Shown one piece after another: positions 44,039 to 53,754 of a DNA stretch of 64,000 nucleotides (position 1 is its first letter; every line of letters begins with the position of its first letter). This DNA is from Treponema primitia ZAS-1 (lineage in GTDB: Bacteria > Spirochaetota > Spirochaetia > Treponematales > Breznakiellaceae), in assembly GCF_000297095.1 (NCBI RefSeq), contig NZ_AEEA01000040.1, forward strand, positions 1 through 64,000. Direction: 5' to 3'. The notes under the pieces are model-generated. The model was not told the origin of the DNA and ran no database searches. It was given only the letters and a program-made list of their open reading frames with translations. The translations under genes were made by a program, and so were the position numbers.

Positions 44039-44611
44039 TTAAAAATGGATGCTAAGCCCGGTAGAGGCAAAAGACAACGCGCTGTATCCCAATTCCATAA
44101 ATACCCCTATAACCGGCGTAAAGAACCAACGGGCTCCAACGGCTGCCCCAAAAAGCAAAGAACCATCGCTATCATCACCCGAAAGGCCGCCGGATTTCCA
44201 TTCAAGCCACTCAGCCTGATACCCAAAGGTTCCCACAGCATAGGTATCAAGGCCATCAACATCCCAGTTGAAATGATACCCAATACGGAAACCAAGATCG
44301 AGATTGGAATAGGTATATTCATATTTAGCTCCGAGCAGGCTATTATCTTCCCCGGAACTATAAAATCCCACAATACCACCCAGGAAGAAGGGCAAACCGC
44401 CAATAGGCAGATTGTAATCAACGGATGCCGAAAGCGGTGGAACTATTAAATTCCCATCCTTCGGATAATTAAGGCCAATACCGATATTTACCGCAAAACT
44501 GTTCGCCGGCACTGCGCTCGGATATTTAGTAAGATCCTCCGCTTCAAAGGCAAACAAAGAAAACGCGGTAATATTCACACAAAAAATCAAAGCAAAAAAC
44601 ATTTTTTTCAT
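44039..44611 (-). CDS. Small outer-membrane-like beta-barrel protein
   Basis: A 190-residue exported protein with a signal peptide (about 1-22, ending LFAFEA), then alternating strands with many Tyr, Gly and Asn: GIGLNYPKDGN, SASVDYNLPIGG, YEYTYSNLDLGFRIGYHFNW, ending LGYSALSFASTGLSIHF with a terminal Phe, as in small barrel proteins. Function unknown; it resembles opacity/OmpX-like surface proteins in pattern only. Followed by a terminator. Confidence 0.75.
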   Translation of the reverse strand: MKKMFFALIFCVNITAFSLFAFEAEDLTKYPSAVPANSFAVNIGIGLNYPKDGNLIVPPLSASVDYNLPIGGLPFFLGGIVGFYSSGEDNSLLGAKYEYTYSNLDLGFRIGYHFNWDVDGLDTYAVGTFGYQAEWLEWKSGGLSGDDSDGSLLFGAAVGARWFFTPVIGVFMELGYSALSFASTGLSIHF

Positions 44612-44663
44612 TTCGTACTCCTAATAAAATTGTAATTTTTTATAAACTATTAATCAATAGATT

Positions 44664-45794
44664 CTATGGCATTTCGACGGCCCGCTCCAGGAAGGGGCTC
44701 CGCAGTTGGGCGGCGGCTCGGGTACCCCACTCTCCGGCAGCGGCGCCACGGCGGGACAGGAAGGCCCAGAGTTCCCGTGCGGGAGGCAGCTTGCCGCTGC
44801 CGTTCAGACTGGTACCCAGATAATATATGGTTTTATAGTATTCGACTTCTTCGATATATGAAAGCAAAACCGGCCGACGGGGGGTCTGCTCCATAAGCAG
44901 GTCCAGGGTACTAAAGGAAAAATCGAATTGTGTCCTGAGGATCTCCTCGACCATTATACTATTCTGAATTAAAAAGGCAAAAAGCAGGTGTTCCACCCCC
45001 CGGTTATCCCGGCCCAGGGCATGGTAATAGAGCCCTAAAAGCCGGTGCGCCCGCTCCACATCCTGGTTATTGTAGCGGTAGAGGGTCAAAAATCGGCCCA
45101 CCCCTTCATTTTCCAGGGTCCGCATCATGGCGGTTCTGACAAAGGAAGAAGAATCCTGGGACCAGAGGGTATCCCGCTTCAGGATCTCCAAGAGCCGTTC
45201 TTCCATGGCGGTATATTCCTGCCTGAGCCGGTGGATATCCACAATCTTATACAGGATCTCAAGGTCAAAGCCCGGGGTTTCCAGCAAAATCCGCTGTGCA
45301 TAGGCCTTTTCATACTGTCTAAGGGCTATCCCCAACTCTCCTTCTACCCTATAGGCCTCGCCAATCCAGTATTCGGCGTCGGGGAATTCCTTATAACGGC
45401 CAATGGCTTCCAGAGCTGCCTGGGCGGAATCCCTGAAGGATTCCCGAGGAAGGCGATAATACAGTTCCGCCAGGGCCGCCGCCGCGTCTATATGTCCCCG
45501 CTCGGCGATATAGGGCTCTATCAGTTCCAGGGAGTCCCCCATGCGGCGAACCTCCGGTATGGACAGAAGGGTAATAAGATCCTGCTCCATCCGGGTATAC
45601 ATGGCCCTCCGTTGATCCCGGGCTTCCACAAAGGCTATAAGCGCCTCTCCATAATTACCGCTTCTGAAAAAAAGCTTACCCCGTTCCAAGGTATACCAAT
45701 AGGGACGATCCATCTGCCTTTGGGCAAAGGCCGGAATGCAGATAAAGGATAAAAAGATAATATGAAGGGATACTAAGATTGTTTTTCTCACCAA
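44664..45794 (-). CDS. Exported helical-repeat (TPR-like) protein
   Basis: A 376-residue protein with a signal peptide (about 1-25, AFAQ). The rest is helical, with TPR-like pairs (RGKLFFRSGNYGEALIAFVEARD at about 35-58 and AEYWIGEAYRVEGELGIALRQYEKA at about 140-164). No enzymatic motif. Similar proteins are common in Treponema. It is preceded by ispG and separated from the next gene by 52 bases without obvious signals. Confidence 0.75.
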   Translation of the reverse strand: MVRKTILVSLHIIFLSFICIPAFAQRQMDRPYWYTLERGKLFFRSGNYGEALIAFVEARDQRRAMYTRMEQDLITLLSIPEVRRMGDSLELIEPYIAERGHIDAAAALAELYYRLPRESFRDSAQAALEAIGRYKEFPDAEYWIGEAYRVEGELGIALRQYEKAYAQRILLETPGFDLEILYKIVDIHRLRQEYTAMEERLLEILKRDTLWSQDSSSFVRTAMMRTLENEGVGRFLTLYRYNNQDVERAHRLLGLYYHALGRDNRGVEHLLFAFLIQNSIMVEEILRTQFDFSFSTLDLLMEQTPRRPVLLSYIEEVEYYKTIYYLGTSLNGSGKLPPARELWAFLSRRGAAAGEWGTRAAAQLRSPFLERAVEMP

Positions 45795-45843
45795 CGCTCC
45801 CTCTCTCTACTGTACCCCAGCCGGATAAAAAAAGCCACCCTTT

Positions 45844-46968
45844 CTACAAACGGTCCAGTTCTTCCCGGAAAGCCGCGTCCGCATCGGCGGCATCAATGGT
45901 CCGGATTACTTCGCCATGCCGGAAGATCAGCACCTTATTTCCCGCGCCGCTTATCCCCAGATCGGCATGCCTGGCTTCCCCGGGGCCGTTTACCGCGCAG
46001 CCCATAATAGCAACGGTCAGGTTCTTGTCCATGGCGTACAGAATATCCTGCCAGCGTTGGGTAAAGCCGTGGGTATCAAACCCGTTCCTGCCGCAGCGGG
46101 GGCATGAAACAATGGTAATCCCCTTTTTCCCCGCAGCCGCTCCTTGCCGCTCCCCAGCGCATTCCGAAGTTTCCGCCGTCGTATTGAGTATCTCCCTGCC
46201 GGCTATTACCTCATTTTCCATGGTATCCGACAAGGAAACGCGGATGGTATCCCCTATGCCTTCCCCGAGCAAAGTATGGAGGGCCGCAGTATTCCTCACC
46301 ACCCCGGCGATAAGGGGCCCCGCTTCGGTAACCCCTATATGGAGGGGCGCATCGGTCCGCTCTGCCAAAAGCCTATTCGCCCTGATAGTATCCGCAACCG
46401 AAGATGCCTTCATGGACACCATGCGGGCAGAAAAATCGAATTCCCTGAAGATTGCCAGTTCCCGCTCCGCAGCGCTCACCAAAGCTTCCGCCTGGCTAAG
46501 CTTCCCCGCATCAACACCGGCTGCCAAGTCCCGGGGCAGGCTTCCGGCATTAACGCCAATCCTGATGGGTATGCCCTTTGCTGCGGCCTTGGACAAAACC
46601 TTCTCCACCCGGTCCCGGCCGCCTATATTCCCGGGATTAATGCGTATCTTTGCTATTGGATAATCGAGACAGCGGAGGGCAATTTTATAATCAAAATGAA
46701 TATCCGCCACCAGGGGCATGGAAACCCGGGAAGAAAGCTCCCCAAGAACTTCGGCGGCCTCCGGATCCGGAACCGCAAAACGGAGGAGAGCGCAGCCCAT
46801 CTGTTTAAGCCGCCCTATCCGTTCCAGGATTTGTTCCCCGGCGGAACCTTCCAGATCAGAAAAAGAAAGGCGGTCCTTCCACATGGTCTGAATAACCACA
46901 GGAAAGCTACCGCCTAACTTTATACCATCCACATGATCAAAACCACCAATAGTCAGGACCCGGGACAC
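45844..46968 (-). CDS. ispG: 4-hydroxy-3-methylbut-2-enyl diphosphate synthase
   Basis: A 374-residue iron-sulfur enzyme of the MEP isoprenoid pathway. The 4Fe-4S cysteines are in VSCPRCGRNGFD and IMGCAVNGPGE; MPLVADIHFDYKIA and RINPGNIG are the conserved barrel segments. Its stop-side neighbour is a TPR protein. It begins 21 bases after the V-ATPase K gene on the same strand, so it may be read through from that operon. Confidence 0.95.
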   Translation of the reverse strand: MSRVLTIGGFDHVDGIKLGGSFPVVIQTMWKDRLSFSDLEGSAGEQILERIGRLKQMGCALLRFAVPDPEAAEVLGELSSRVSMPLVADIHFDYKIALRCLDYPIAKIRINPGNIGGRDRVEKVLSKAAAKGIPIRIGVNAGSLPRDLAAGVDAGKLSQAEALVSAAERELAIFREFDFSARMVSMKASSVADTIRANRLLAERTDAPLHIGVTEAGPLIAGVVRNTAALHTLLGEGIGDTIRVSLSDTMENEVIAGREILNTTAETSECAGERQGAAAGKKGITIVSCPRCGRNGFDTHGFTQRWQDILYAMDKNLTVAIMGCAVNGPGEARHADLGISGAGNKVLIFRHGEVIRTIDAADADAAFREELDRL

Positions 46969-46989
46969 TTTGTAAAGAAACTCTTCTTC

Positions 46990-47427
46990 TTAGCCTAAGC
47001 TGGTCATGGAGAGAACCATGGCGAACAGGGCGACGGTTTCGCAGATACCAACCACCGCGATGTACTGGGCAAAACCTTTACCGGTTTCTCCCTGAGCGTC
47101 CGCAGCCGCAGCGCCTGCCTGACCCTGGGCTATGGCAGAAAAGGCCATGGCTAAACCGGAGGCAAAACCGAAACCGACATAAAGCCATGCGTTTTCAGGA
47201 TTCGCAGCAACCGCCGTCTTTATTTGCCCCATCAAAATAAAACCGTAGAAAGTCTGCGTCAACGGTGCGCCCGCAAATGCAAGCAGGGTCATCGGCGCCG
47301 GTTTATTGGCTATGTAGCATTTCTTCCATGCGCCGATTGTTGCCTGACCGGCAATACCGATACCCAGTGCCGAGCCCAGGGCGGCAATCCCCATTACAAG
47401 ACCTGCTCCTAATAATCCAAAACTCAT
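46990..47427 (-). CDS. V-type ATPase subunit K (proteolipid)
   Basis: A 145-residue membrane proteolipid with four helices in two hairpins. The second hairpin has the ion-binding carboxylate E130 in GICETVALF; the first has Gln at 58 in PLTQTFYGF, so it carries only one carboxylate, as in many duplicated V-type K subunits. It forms the membrane rotor ring. Last ATPase gene of the operon. Confidence 0.95.
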   Translation of the reverse strand: MSFGLLGAGLVMGIAALGSALGIGIAGQATIGAWKKCYIANKPAPMTLLAFAGAPLTQTFYGFILMGQIKTAVAANPENAWLYVGFGFASGLAMAFSAIAQGQAGAAAADAQGETGKGFAQYIAVVGICETVALFAMVLSMTSLG

Positions 47428-47440
47428 GACTTACTCCTAT

Positions 47441-49399
47441 TTACTTTTTTGCCGTTTCAGCAAACGGTCTATATGCAGTGCCCGACCATGTCAGACCCAA
47501 ATGACTTGAAAATTCCAGGGTATTCAAACGAACCCCATGGACTAGTACTGATAATACATTGAGAACAAGATTTAATCCATGACCGAAACACAGCAGGATT
47601 AGACCTAAGAAAACCAGGAAACTCCCCAACAAGGGACCGACCATACTGTTCACCGTGGAGGCGATTGAGGCCCCCGCAAGCCCTACCGCCCAAAGCCTGA
47701 TATATGACATGATATCGGAGAACACATTGGTAATCCCCAAAATCACCGAAATGATATTTGAGAAGCTTGCCCCAAGGGACCGCAGTATACTTCCTTCGTA
47801 GCTGCCGAACACAAAGACCAGAACAAAGCCGCCTATGAGCAGATACATTGACTGGGGCAGGAAGGGGATGGGCCGGTAATCATTACTGACCACCAGGAAG
47901 AGAACCACATTATACATACCGAAAAGCATAGCCAGGTTGCCAAGGTCGGCAAAAAACTTGAGGGACTTTTCTTTTATATTTCTGATAATGCCTATCACAT
48001 GGGCAATGGACAGCTGCAGTAAAGCCAGGGAGAAACAGAATATCTGCAAATTCTGATCCACCAGCGCCGAAGCTTCCGGGGATTTTGCCGCCTCCGCACT
48101 TGATATGAGGGGCAGGGATATATTCTTAAGCGCCCCAGGAACCATTTCCAAAGGAAGCCCGAACCAGGAACAGGTAAGAATACCCCATACCATGTTAGAA
48201 ATACTCAAGAGGAGCATCATCTTAAAAATTGCCGGGGTACCCTTCCTGGCGGTTTTGAAAATACCGAACAGGGCGGTTGCGAGGAGGATTAAACCGTAAC
48301 CCGCGTCACCGAAGATCATGCCGAAGAAAATACAGAAGAACAACAGGAACCAGCCGGAAATATCTACTTCGTGGTAGCCCGGAACGGTTTCCAGGAAATC
48401 CGTAAGGGGATAGAGGAGGCTTACCAGCTTGTTGTTTTTAAGCTTAGTGGGTACCTCTTCATCCGGACCCGGCTCGTCGGCGATGAGGGCCCAGTTATTT
48501 TCCGCAGCGGCCCGCTTGAGGAGACCCACATCTTCCTGGGGGGCAAAACCGGAGAAGTAGGAAACGGCAAGATCCTCGGGAATATCGTCTACCAATTCCA
48601 GGGTCGCCCGGGCCACTTCAAAATCTATCCGGCCCTGAACAATGGCCATTTCCTTATCCAGCACCGACTTGCGGTCCGCGAAGTTCTTTAACTTCCCTTC
48701 AATTTCCGCAATCTTACCGGGTAATTCCGCAGCTTCGGCGTTCAGTTCAGAAAGGGATTTCTCCGGCAGTTGTATGGGGGAGACCCCGGGTAGTTCCTTG
48801 TCAAAAACGATAATCCGTACCGAACCCTTATCCCGATTCTTGAGGATATACTTGGTATCCTCCGGAAGGTTTGCAAATACGGAGGGGATCAATTCGTAAA
48901 GATAGATATTTACGCCGCTTGCCCCCAGTTCCCTGAGAGATTCGGGGGTAAAACTCCCCCAATTTTTAAGCCGGGTAGTTTCCCGGGCAAGAAAGGCTAA
49001 ACGATCCTGGCAGGCTTTAAGTTCCTTACCCCAACCCACCAACATATCCACCAGATCCGGCCGTTCGGGGGCATTGATCGCATCTATGGAGTAAAATTCG
49101 GAATCTTCTTTTCCAAGGATATCCGCAGCCCGCCGGCCTCGGGCGACGCCGGCGACCGGCTTACGATCCACCCACCCTTTGTTCGTATCGGGCTTTTTCT
49201 TAGGGGGCGCCTTATATTGCCGGAGAAGGCCCTGGGCAGTTTCCACCCTGGTTTTCCGTTCAAACACCTTGGACAGCGAATCGGAGGAAACATTTTTCCG
49301 CTCCAGATGCACCACCCCTAGTTCCCGCAGCTTGGTAAGGGCTTCAATCTGTGTCTTATCCTGGATAACCAGGGACACTTTCTTCATAGGTACGATCAC
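47441..49399 (-). CDS. V-type ATPase subunit I (a-type)
   Basis: A 652-residue subunit. The N-terminal half is soluble and coiled (about 1-340), beginning MIVPMKKVSLVI, the family opening; the C-terminal half has about seven helices forming the ion half-channels, with SYIRLWAVGLAGASIA near 565-580 holding the arginine that faces the rotor, and a C-terminal LVHGVRLNTLEFSSH. Typical length. It links the stator stalks to the membrane. Confidence 0.95.
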   Translation of the reverse strand: MIVPMKKVSLVIQDKTQIEALTKLRELGVVHLERKNVSSDSLSKVFERKTRVETAQGLLRQYKAPPKKKPDTNKGWVDRKPVAGVARGRRAADILGKEDSEFYSIDAINAPERPDLVDMLVGWGKELKACQDRLAFLARETTRLKNWGSFTPESLRELGASGVNIYLYELIPSVFANLPEDTKYILKNRDKGSVRIIVFDKELPGVSPIQLPEKSLSELNAEAAELPGKIAEIEGKLKNFADRKSVLDKEMAIVQGRIDFEVARATLELVDDIPEDLAVSYFSGFAPQEDVGLLKRAAAENNWALIADEPGPDEEVPTKLKNNKLVSLLYPLTDFLETVPGYHEVDISGWFLLFFCIFFGMIFGDAGYGLILLATALFGIFKTARKGTPAIFKMMLLLSISNMVWGILTCSWFGLPLEMVPGALKNISLPLISSAEAAKSPEASALVDQNLQIFCFSLALLQLSIAHVIGIIRNIKEKSLKFFADLGNLAMLFGMYNVVLFLVVSNDYRPIPFLPQSMYLLIGGFVLVFVFGSYEGSILRSLGASFSNIISVILGITNVFSDIMSYIRLWAVGLAGASIASTVNSMVGPLLGSFLVFLGLILLCFGHGLNLVLNVLSVLVHGVRLNTLEFSSHLGLTWSGTAYRPFAETAKK

Positions 49400-49436
49400 G
49401 AGGGGAACCTCCTCACGGTGTTCGTCGGGTGAATGT

Positions 49437-50039
49437 TCATTTCGCTGCCTTCTCCAATCCGCTCTTGGCGATCTTGCCCCGCACTACCGCAGAGGTCTGC
49501 TGATCCCCAAGGTAGACGCCTATCTTTTTTATACTTCCCTTAGTCTCAGGAATCTTAATCTTCTCAAAGAGGTTCACCCTCTGGGTAGTAACCCGTAACT
49601 CGTGGTCCAGGCGCTTACGCTGTTCCTCCAGGATCTGTGCTTCCAAATCCAGGAGTATCACCTGCTCCATCTTCTCCACCGCCACATCAAGCCACAGGGG
49701 CGTACGGGCTAAGTCGTAGGGGGCGACCTCAAAATCCGCACCCTGGAATATGGGTATGGACACACCGGCGATGTTTCCTTCCGAGGTCCTGAGACTGGTA
49801 ATCTTCAAAAGCTCCGGAACAAAAACACCGGTTTCACCGAAGACACCGACCCAGTTTTTAAAGGACTCGTCCAGAAGGTCTTTTTCTTCCATCAGTTCTT
49901 TGATCCGAATTTCGGTGGTACGAATTTCACCCTGAAGCTGCTGCTTCTTGAGCATCAGGGTCGGCAAATACCGCTGATACATCTTGAGTGAGTCTTTCTG
50001 CTTTTTAAGCTCATTCTTAGTCAGCTTTATCTTTGCCAT
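49437..50039 (-). CDS. V-type ATPase subunit D
   Basis: A 200-residue central-stalk subunit, very rich in Lys, Leu, Gln and Glu with two long helices as expected for a coiled coil: KLTKNELKKQKDSLKMYQRY at the start and a C-terminal RVNLFEKIKIPETKG. It turns within the A3B3 ring. Gene spacing of eight bases to the B gene supports the order A-B-D-I-K. Confidence 0.93.
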   Translation of the reverse strand: MAKIKLTKNELKKQKDSLKMYQRYLPTLMLKKQQLQGEIRTTEIRIKELMEEKDLLDESFKNWVGVFGETGVFVPELLKITSLRTSEGNIAGVSIPIFQGADFEVAPYDLARTPLWLDVAVEKMEQVILLDLEAQILEEQRKRLDHELRVTTQRVNLFEKIKIPETKGSIKKIGVYLGDQQTSAVVRGKIAKSGLEKAAK

Positions 50040-50047
50040 GGATACAC

Positions 50048-51346
50048 TTAGTCCTTCTTAGGCCAGAACTTCGTAATAAGTTCAGTCCGCAGTCCCGTTT
50101 CTTCGGGGCTGAAACAATCCGAAAGGATTTCCCAACCCAGATCCAGGGCCCCTTCCAGGGGTATGTTGACCGTAAGGTCCATCATCTTCTTTTCAAAGAG
50201 TTCCCCGTACTTGAGGAGTTTTGCATCCCAGGGGGTCATGATAAAGCCCATGGCCTTCTTTTCCAGGGTATCCCGGTAGGCTGAGTAGAGCTTGATCATA
50301 CCGTCCATCAGAGCCCGGTGGTCCGCCCTGGTTTTACCGTTAACCTGCTGTTTAAGCCGGGAAAGGGAACCAAAGGGCTCGATACGGCCATTCTTAAGGT
50401 AGTACTGACCTTCGGTGATATACCCCGTATTATCCGGCACCGGGTGGGTAACGTCGTCGCCGGGCATGGTGGTAACACCCAGGATGGTGATGGAACCGGC
50501 GCTCTCAAAGTCAACCGCCTTTTCGTAGCGGCTGGCAAGCTGGCTATACAAGTCTCCGGGGTAACCGCGGTTGGAAGGAACCTGCTCCTGGATGATGGAG
50601 ATTTCCTTCATGGCGTCCGCAAAGTTGGTCATATCCGTAAGGAGGACCAACACATCCTTGCCCTGGAGGGCAAACTGTTCCGCCACGGCCAGGGACATAT
50701 CGGGAATCATCAGACATTCTACGGTGGGGTCCGACGCGGTGTGTACGAACATCACCGTACGGGAAAGGGCGCCTCCCTCTTCCAGGGTATCCTTAAAGAA
50801 GAGGTAGTCGTCGTATTTAAGACCCATACCTCCCAGAACGATAACGTCTACTTCGGCTTGCATGGCAATACGGGCCAGGAGGTCGTTGTAGGGTTCACCG
50901 GAAACCGAGAAAATGGGCAGCTTCTGGGACACCACCAGGGTGTTGAAGAGGTCAATCATGGGGATACCGGTACGGATCATGTTCCGGGGTATAATACGAT
51001 TGGCGGGGTTAACCGAAGGTCCGCCTATGGGTATGGGGTTATCGTGCAGGGCTGGTCCGTTATCCCGGGGGGTTCCGGAACCGGAGAATACCCGGCCCAT
51101 GAGGTTGTCCGAAAAGGGTACCTGCATCTGCCGGCCCAGGAAGCGGACCGTATCGCCGGTGGAAATACCCCGGCCTCCGGCGAATACCTGGAGGGAAACC
51201 AGATCCCCGTTCAGACGGTTAACCTCCGCCAGGGAAGTACCGAATACGGTGTCCACCTCGGCGAGATCCCCGTAACGGATACCCTCGGCCTTCACGGTAA
51301 TAACGCTTCCGGTAATGGATTCGATCTTACTATATACTTTGTTCAT
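50048..51346 (-). CDS. V-type ATPase subunit B
   Basis: A 432-residue regulatory subunit of the catalytic head. It has the beta-barrel opening (about 1-70), FSGSGTPRDNGPAL, and a nucleotide-fold without the P-loop lysine motif. The segments SGEPYNDLLARIA and PDMSLAVAEQFALQGKDVLVLLTD are conserved. Alternates with subunit A in the hexameric head. RBS precedes the ATG at 51346. Confidence 0.95.
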   Translation of the reverse strand: MNKVYSKIESITGSVITVKAEGIRYGDLAEVDTVFGTSLAEVNRLNGDLVSLQVFAGGRGISTGDTVRFLGRQMQVPFSDNLMGRVFSGSGTPRDNGPALHDNPIPIGGPSVNPANRIIPRNMIRTGIPMIDLFNTLVVSQKLPIFSVSGEPYNDLLARIAMQAEVDVIVLGGMGLKYDDYLFFKDTLEEGGALSRTVMFVHTASDPTVECLMIPDMSLAVAEQFALQGKDVLVLLTDMTNFADAMKEISIIQEQVPSNRGYPGDLYSQLASRYEKAVDFESAGSITILGVTTMPGDDVTHPVPDNTGYITEGQYYLKNGRIEPFGSLSRLKQQVNGKTRADHRALMDGMIKLYSAYRDTLEKKAMGFIMTPWDAKLLKYGELFEKKMMDLTVNIPLEGALDLGWEILSDCFSPEETGLRTELITKFWPKKD

Positions 51347-51355
51347 GACTCCGTC

Positions 51356-53119
51356 CTATAACGCAAGTATTTTTTCGGCCGCTTTATCCAGGCCCTTGGA
51401 CTGTTCGGCCACGGTGGATTCAATTTCCTTTTCCAGGGCCTTGAATTTATCGTTCTGCCATTCCGATCCATTGTAATCCAAGAATTTCTGCCTGAGCCGG
51501 TTGAACCAACTGCGGGCTTCGTTTTTATCCGGAAAGCTAAACAGGGTAGCCATTATCTTAAGAAGCAAAGCAAAACTGTGTTTCTGCCGTTCCGGGCTGA
51601 CCGCAGCGTCTACCGCGTCGAAGGAGTTCTGTTGGAAGTACACCGAGTCGATAAGCTCGCCCTTGAGGTAGATTACGTAATCTTCAATACTGGTTCCTTC
51701 CTCGCCGACGACCTTCATCATCTGCTCTACTTCACTGCCCCGGCGCATAAAGCCGTGGGCATAGCTCACTTTTTCTGCGTTTATAATGCCCTTGTACTTG
51801 GACCAGGAATCCAGGGGGTGAATAGCGGGGAACTTACGGGCATCGGAACGTTCACGGGAAAGACCGTGGAAGGCGCCGACAACCTTTAGGGTTGCCTGGG
51901 TAACGGGTTCTTCAAAGTTACCGCCCGCAGGACTGACCGTACCGCCTATGGTTACGGACCCGACGTTCCCGTCTCTTAGCCGAACCGTACCGGCCCTTTC
52001 GTAGAAGCTGGCGATGGTGGATTCCAGGTAAGCGGGGAACGCTTCCTCGCCGGGGATTTCTTCCAGACGACCGGACATTTCGCGCATGGCCTGGGCCCAA
52101 CGGCTGGTAGAGTCCGCCAGGAGCAGGACGTTAAGCCCCATCTGCCGGTAATATTCCGCCAGGGTCACCCCGGTGTATACCGAAGCTTCCCGGGAAGCAA
52201 CGGGCATGGAAGAGGTATTACAAATAATAATGGTCCGCTCCATTAAGGAATGACCAGTTTTAGGATCCTTTAATTCGGGGAATTCCTTGAGGGTTTCCAC
52301 CACTTCACCGGCGCGCTCACCGCAGGCGGCGAGGATTACGATGTCCACGTCCGCATTCTGGCTGGTGATCTGCTGAAGGACGGTCTTCCCGGCGCCAAAG
52401 GGTCCGGGGATACAGTAGGTACCGCCCCGGGCTACGGGGAAGAAGGTGTCGATAAGCCGGACACGGGTAACCATGGGCTCCGTGGGCTTAAACCGTTCCA
52501 CAAAGCAGTCTATGGGCCGCTTTACGGGCCAGCGGAAGGAGAGGCTTACCGGTACGGTGTTTCCCTTTTCATCCTTGAGCTCCGCAATGGTGTCCCGAAG
52601 CTTATACGAACCGGGGCCTTTTATGGAAACTACGGTATAGGTTCCGTACAGGCCGAAGGGAACCATGATCCGGTGGGTAAAGGCCGCTTCCGGCACCGTA
52701 CCCAGGGTATCCGCCCGTTCAACCGTATCGCCGACTTTTGCAACCGGGGTAAATTCCCAGGCCACATCCGAGGGCAGGGGGTCCAGATAGATGCCCCGTT
52801 CCAGGAACATACCCGCTACCGCCGTCAGTTTGGGCAGAGGGTTCTGGAGGCCGTCGTAGACCTGACCTAAAAGGCCGGGCCCCACTTCCACCGAGAGCAT
52901 ATCCCCGGTGTACTCCACCGTATCACCCACGGCGATACCCTTGGTAACCTCGAAGACCTGGAGCTGGGAAATATCACCCCTGATGCGGATGACCTCGCTT
53001 TTAAGCTGCTTGTCCGCAACCTTGACAAAGCCCACTTCGTTCATGGAGACAGGCCCGTCAAAACGGACGCTCACCATATTGCCGTTAACGGCTTCCACTG
53101 TACCTTTTGTTCCGATCAT
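51356..53119 (-). CDS. V-type ATPase subunit A (catalytic)
   Basis: A 587-residue catalytic subunit: N-terminal barrel, then the non-homologous region and the ATPase core with P-loop GPFGAGKT (about 238-245), the arginine-finger region and LNVLLLADSTSRWAQAMRE. It hydrolyses or makes ATP in the soluble head. Its start overlaps the end of the DUF2764 gene by four bases. Confidence 0.96.
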   Translation of the reverse strand: MIGTKGTVEAVNGNMVSVRFDGPVSMNEVGFVKVADKQLKSEVIRIRGDISQLQVFEVTKGIAVGDTVEYTGDMLSVEVGPGLLGQVYDGLQNPLPKLTAVAGMFLERGIYLDPLPSDVAWEFTPVAKVGDTVERADTLGTVPEAAFTHRIMVPFGLYGTYTVVSIKGPGSYKLRDTIAELKDEKGNTVPVSLSFRWPVKRPIDCFVERFKPTEPMVTRVRLIDTFFPVARGGTYCIPGPFGAGKTVLQQITSQNADVDIVILAACGERAGEVVETLKEFPELKDPKTGHSLMERTIIICNTSSMPVASREASVYTGVTLAEYYRQMGLNVLLLADSTSRWAQAMREMSGRLEEIPGEEAFPAYLESTIASFYERAGTVRLRDGNVGSVTIGGTVSPAGGNFEEPVTQATLKVVGAFHGLSRERSDARKFPAIHPLDSWSKYKGIINAEKVSYAHGFMRRGSEVEQMMKVVGEEGTSIEDYVIYLKGELIDSVYFQQNSFDAVDAAVSPERQKHSFALLLKIMATLFSFPDKNEARSWFNRLRQKFLDYNGSEWQNDKFKALEKEIESTVAEQSKGLDKAAEKILAL

Positions 53120-53751
53120 TTAGGTTCTCCCACGGACGGACCTACCGGTCCGAGTACACTCGACTGTGCGCTGCTCAATATGGCAGCGTAGAGTGTTTTA
53201 TATTCCTTAAATCCTTCTTCCGTTTTAAACGATGCACGCCGCTCCAGGATGAGCAGCTTGAGCAGATAGGCGTACGCAACGTTCCGGCTGAAGTTATCTA
53301 ATCCCTGTAAATAACCGATGGCTTCCCACCGGGCCTTATCCAGAACCATTTCCGCTTCCAGGGGGGATTCCACGGCCACAGCGGCTTTAACCGCCGCAGC
53401 TACGGCATCCGCCGGATATATGGGGGGCTCCACCGGGGCCGCAGTATCCCGTTTCGTCCGCTGGGCGCGGTACCGGGCTACGTTAAGACGCAGAGTCCGT
53501 TCCCATTCCCGCCAGTGGTCAATAAACTCGCTGCCAGAAGCGGATGCGTTCTCCGCATAGGAGGGCCTCCCGTCACCGGCGGCGTTTTTCCCCGGAAGTT
53601 CCGGGTCCAGACTAACCACATCCAGCAGGGCGCCGTCTTCGGCATCCAGTAGGGACTTGGCCAGCTCCCGAAAATATGCAGAAGTCATGGGTGCGCTCTG
53701 ACCATAGACGAGGTTGGGGAGCTGGGCTGCTAAGTAATAGTAGGAGCCCAC
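53116..53751 (-). CDS. DUF2764 family protein of the V-ATPase operon
   Basis: A 211-residue soluble, helix-rich protein beginning MGSYYYLAAQLPNL, which I recognise as DUF2764, a family found between the E and A genes in spirochaete and Bacteroidota V-ATPase operons. In such operons no subunit C or F gene is seen, so it may occupy the place of subunit C (the rotor-to-ring adaptor); that is inference. Gene overlaps are tight on both sides. Confidence 0.85.
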   Translation of the reverse strand: MGSYYYLAAQLPNLVYGQSAPMTSAYFRELAKSLLDAEDGALLDVVSLDPELPGKNAAGDGRPSYAENASASGSEFIDHWREWERTLRLNVARYRAQRTKRDTAAPVEPPIYPADAVAAAVKAAVAVESPLEAEMVLDKARWEAIGYLQGLDNFSRNVAYAYLLKLLILERRASFKTEEGFKEYKTLYAAILSSAQSSVLGPVGPSVGEPK

Positions 53752-53754
53752 TGC

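Noticed and set aside
50318..51361. 347-codon plus-strand frame antisense to the V-ATPase B gene
   Set aside because: Exact shadow of a highly conserved gene.
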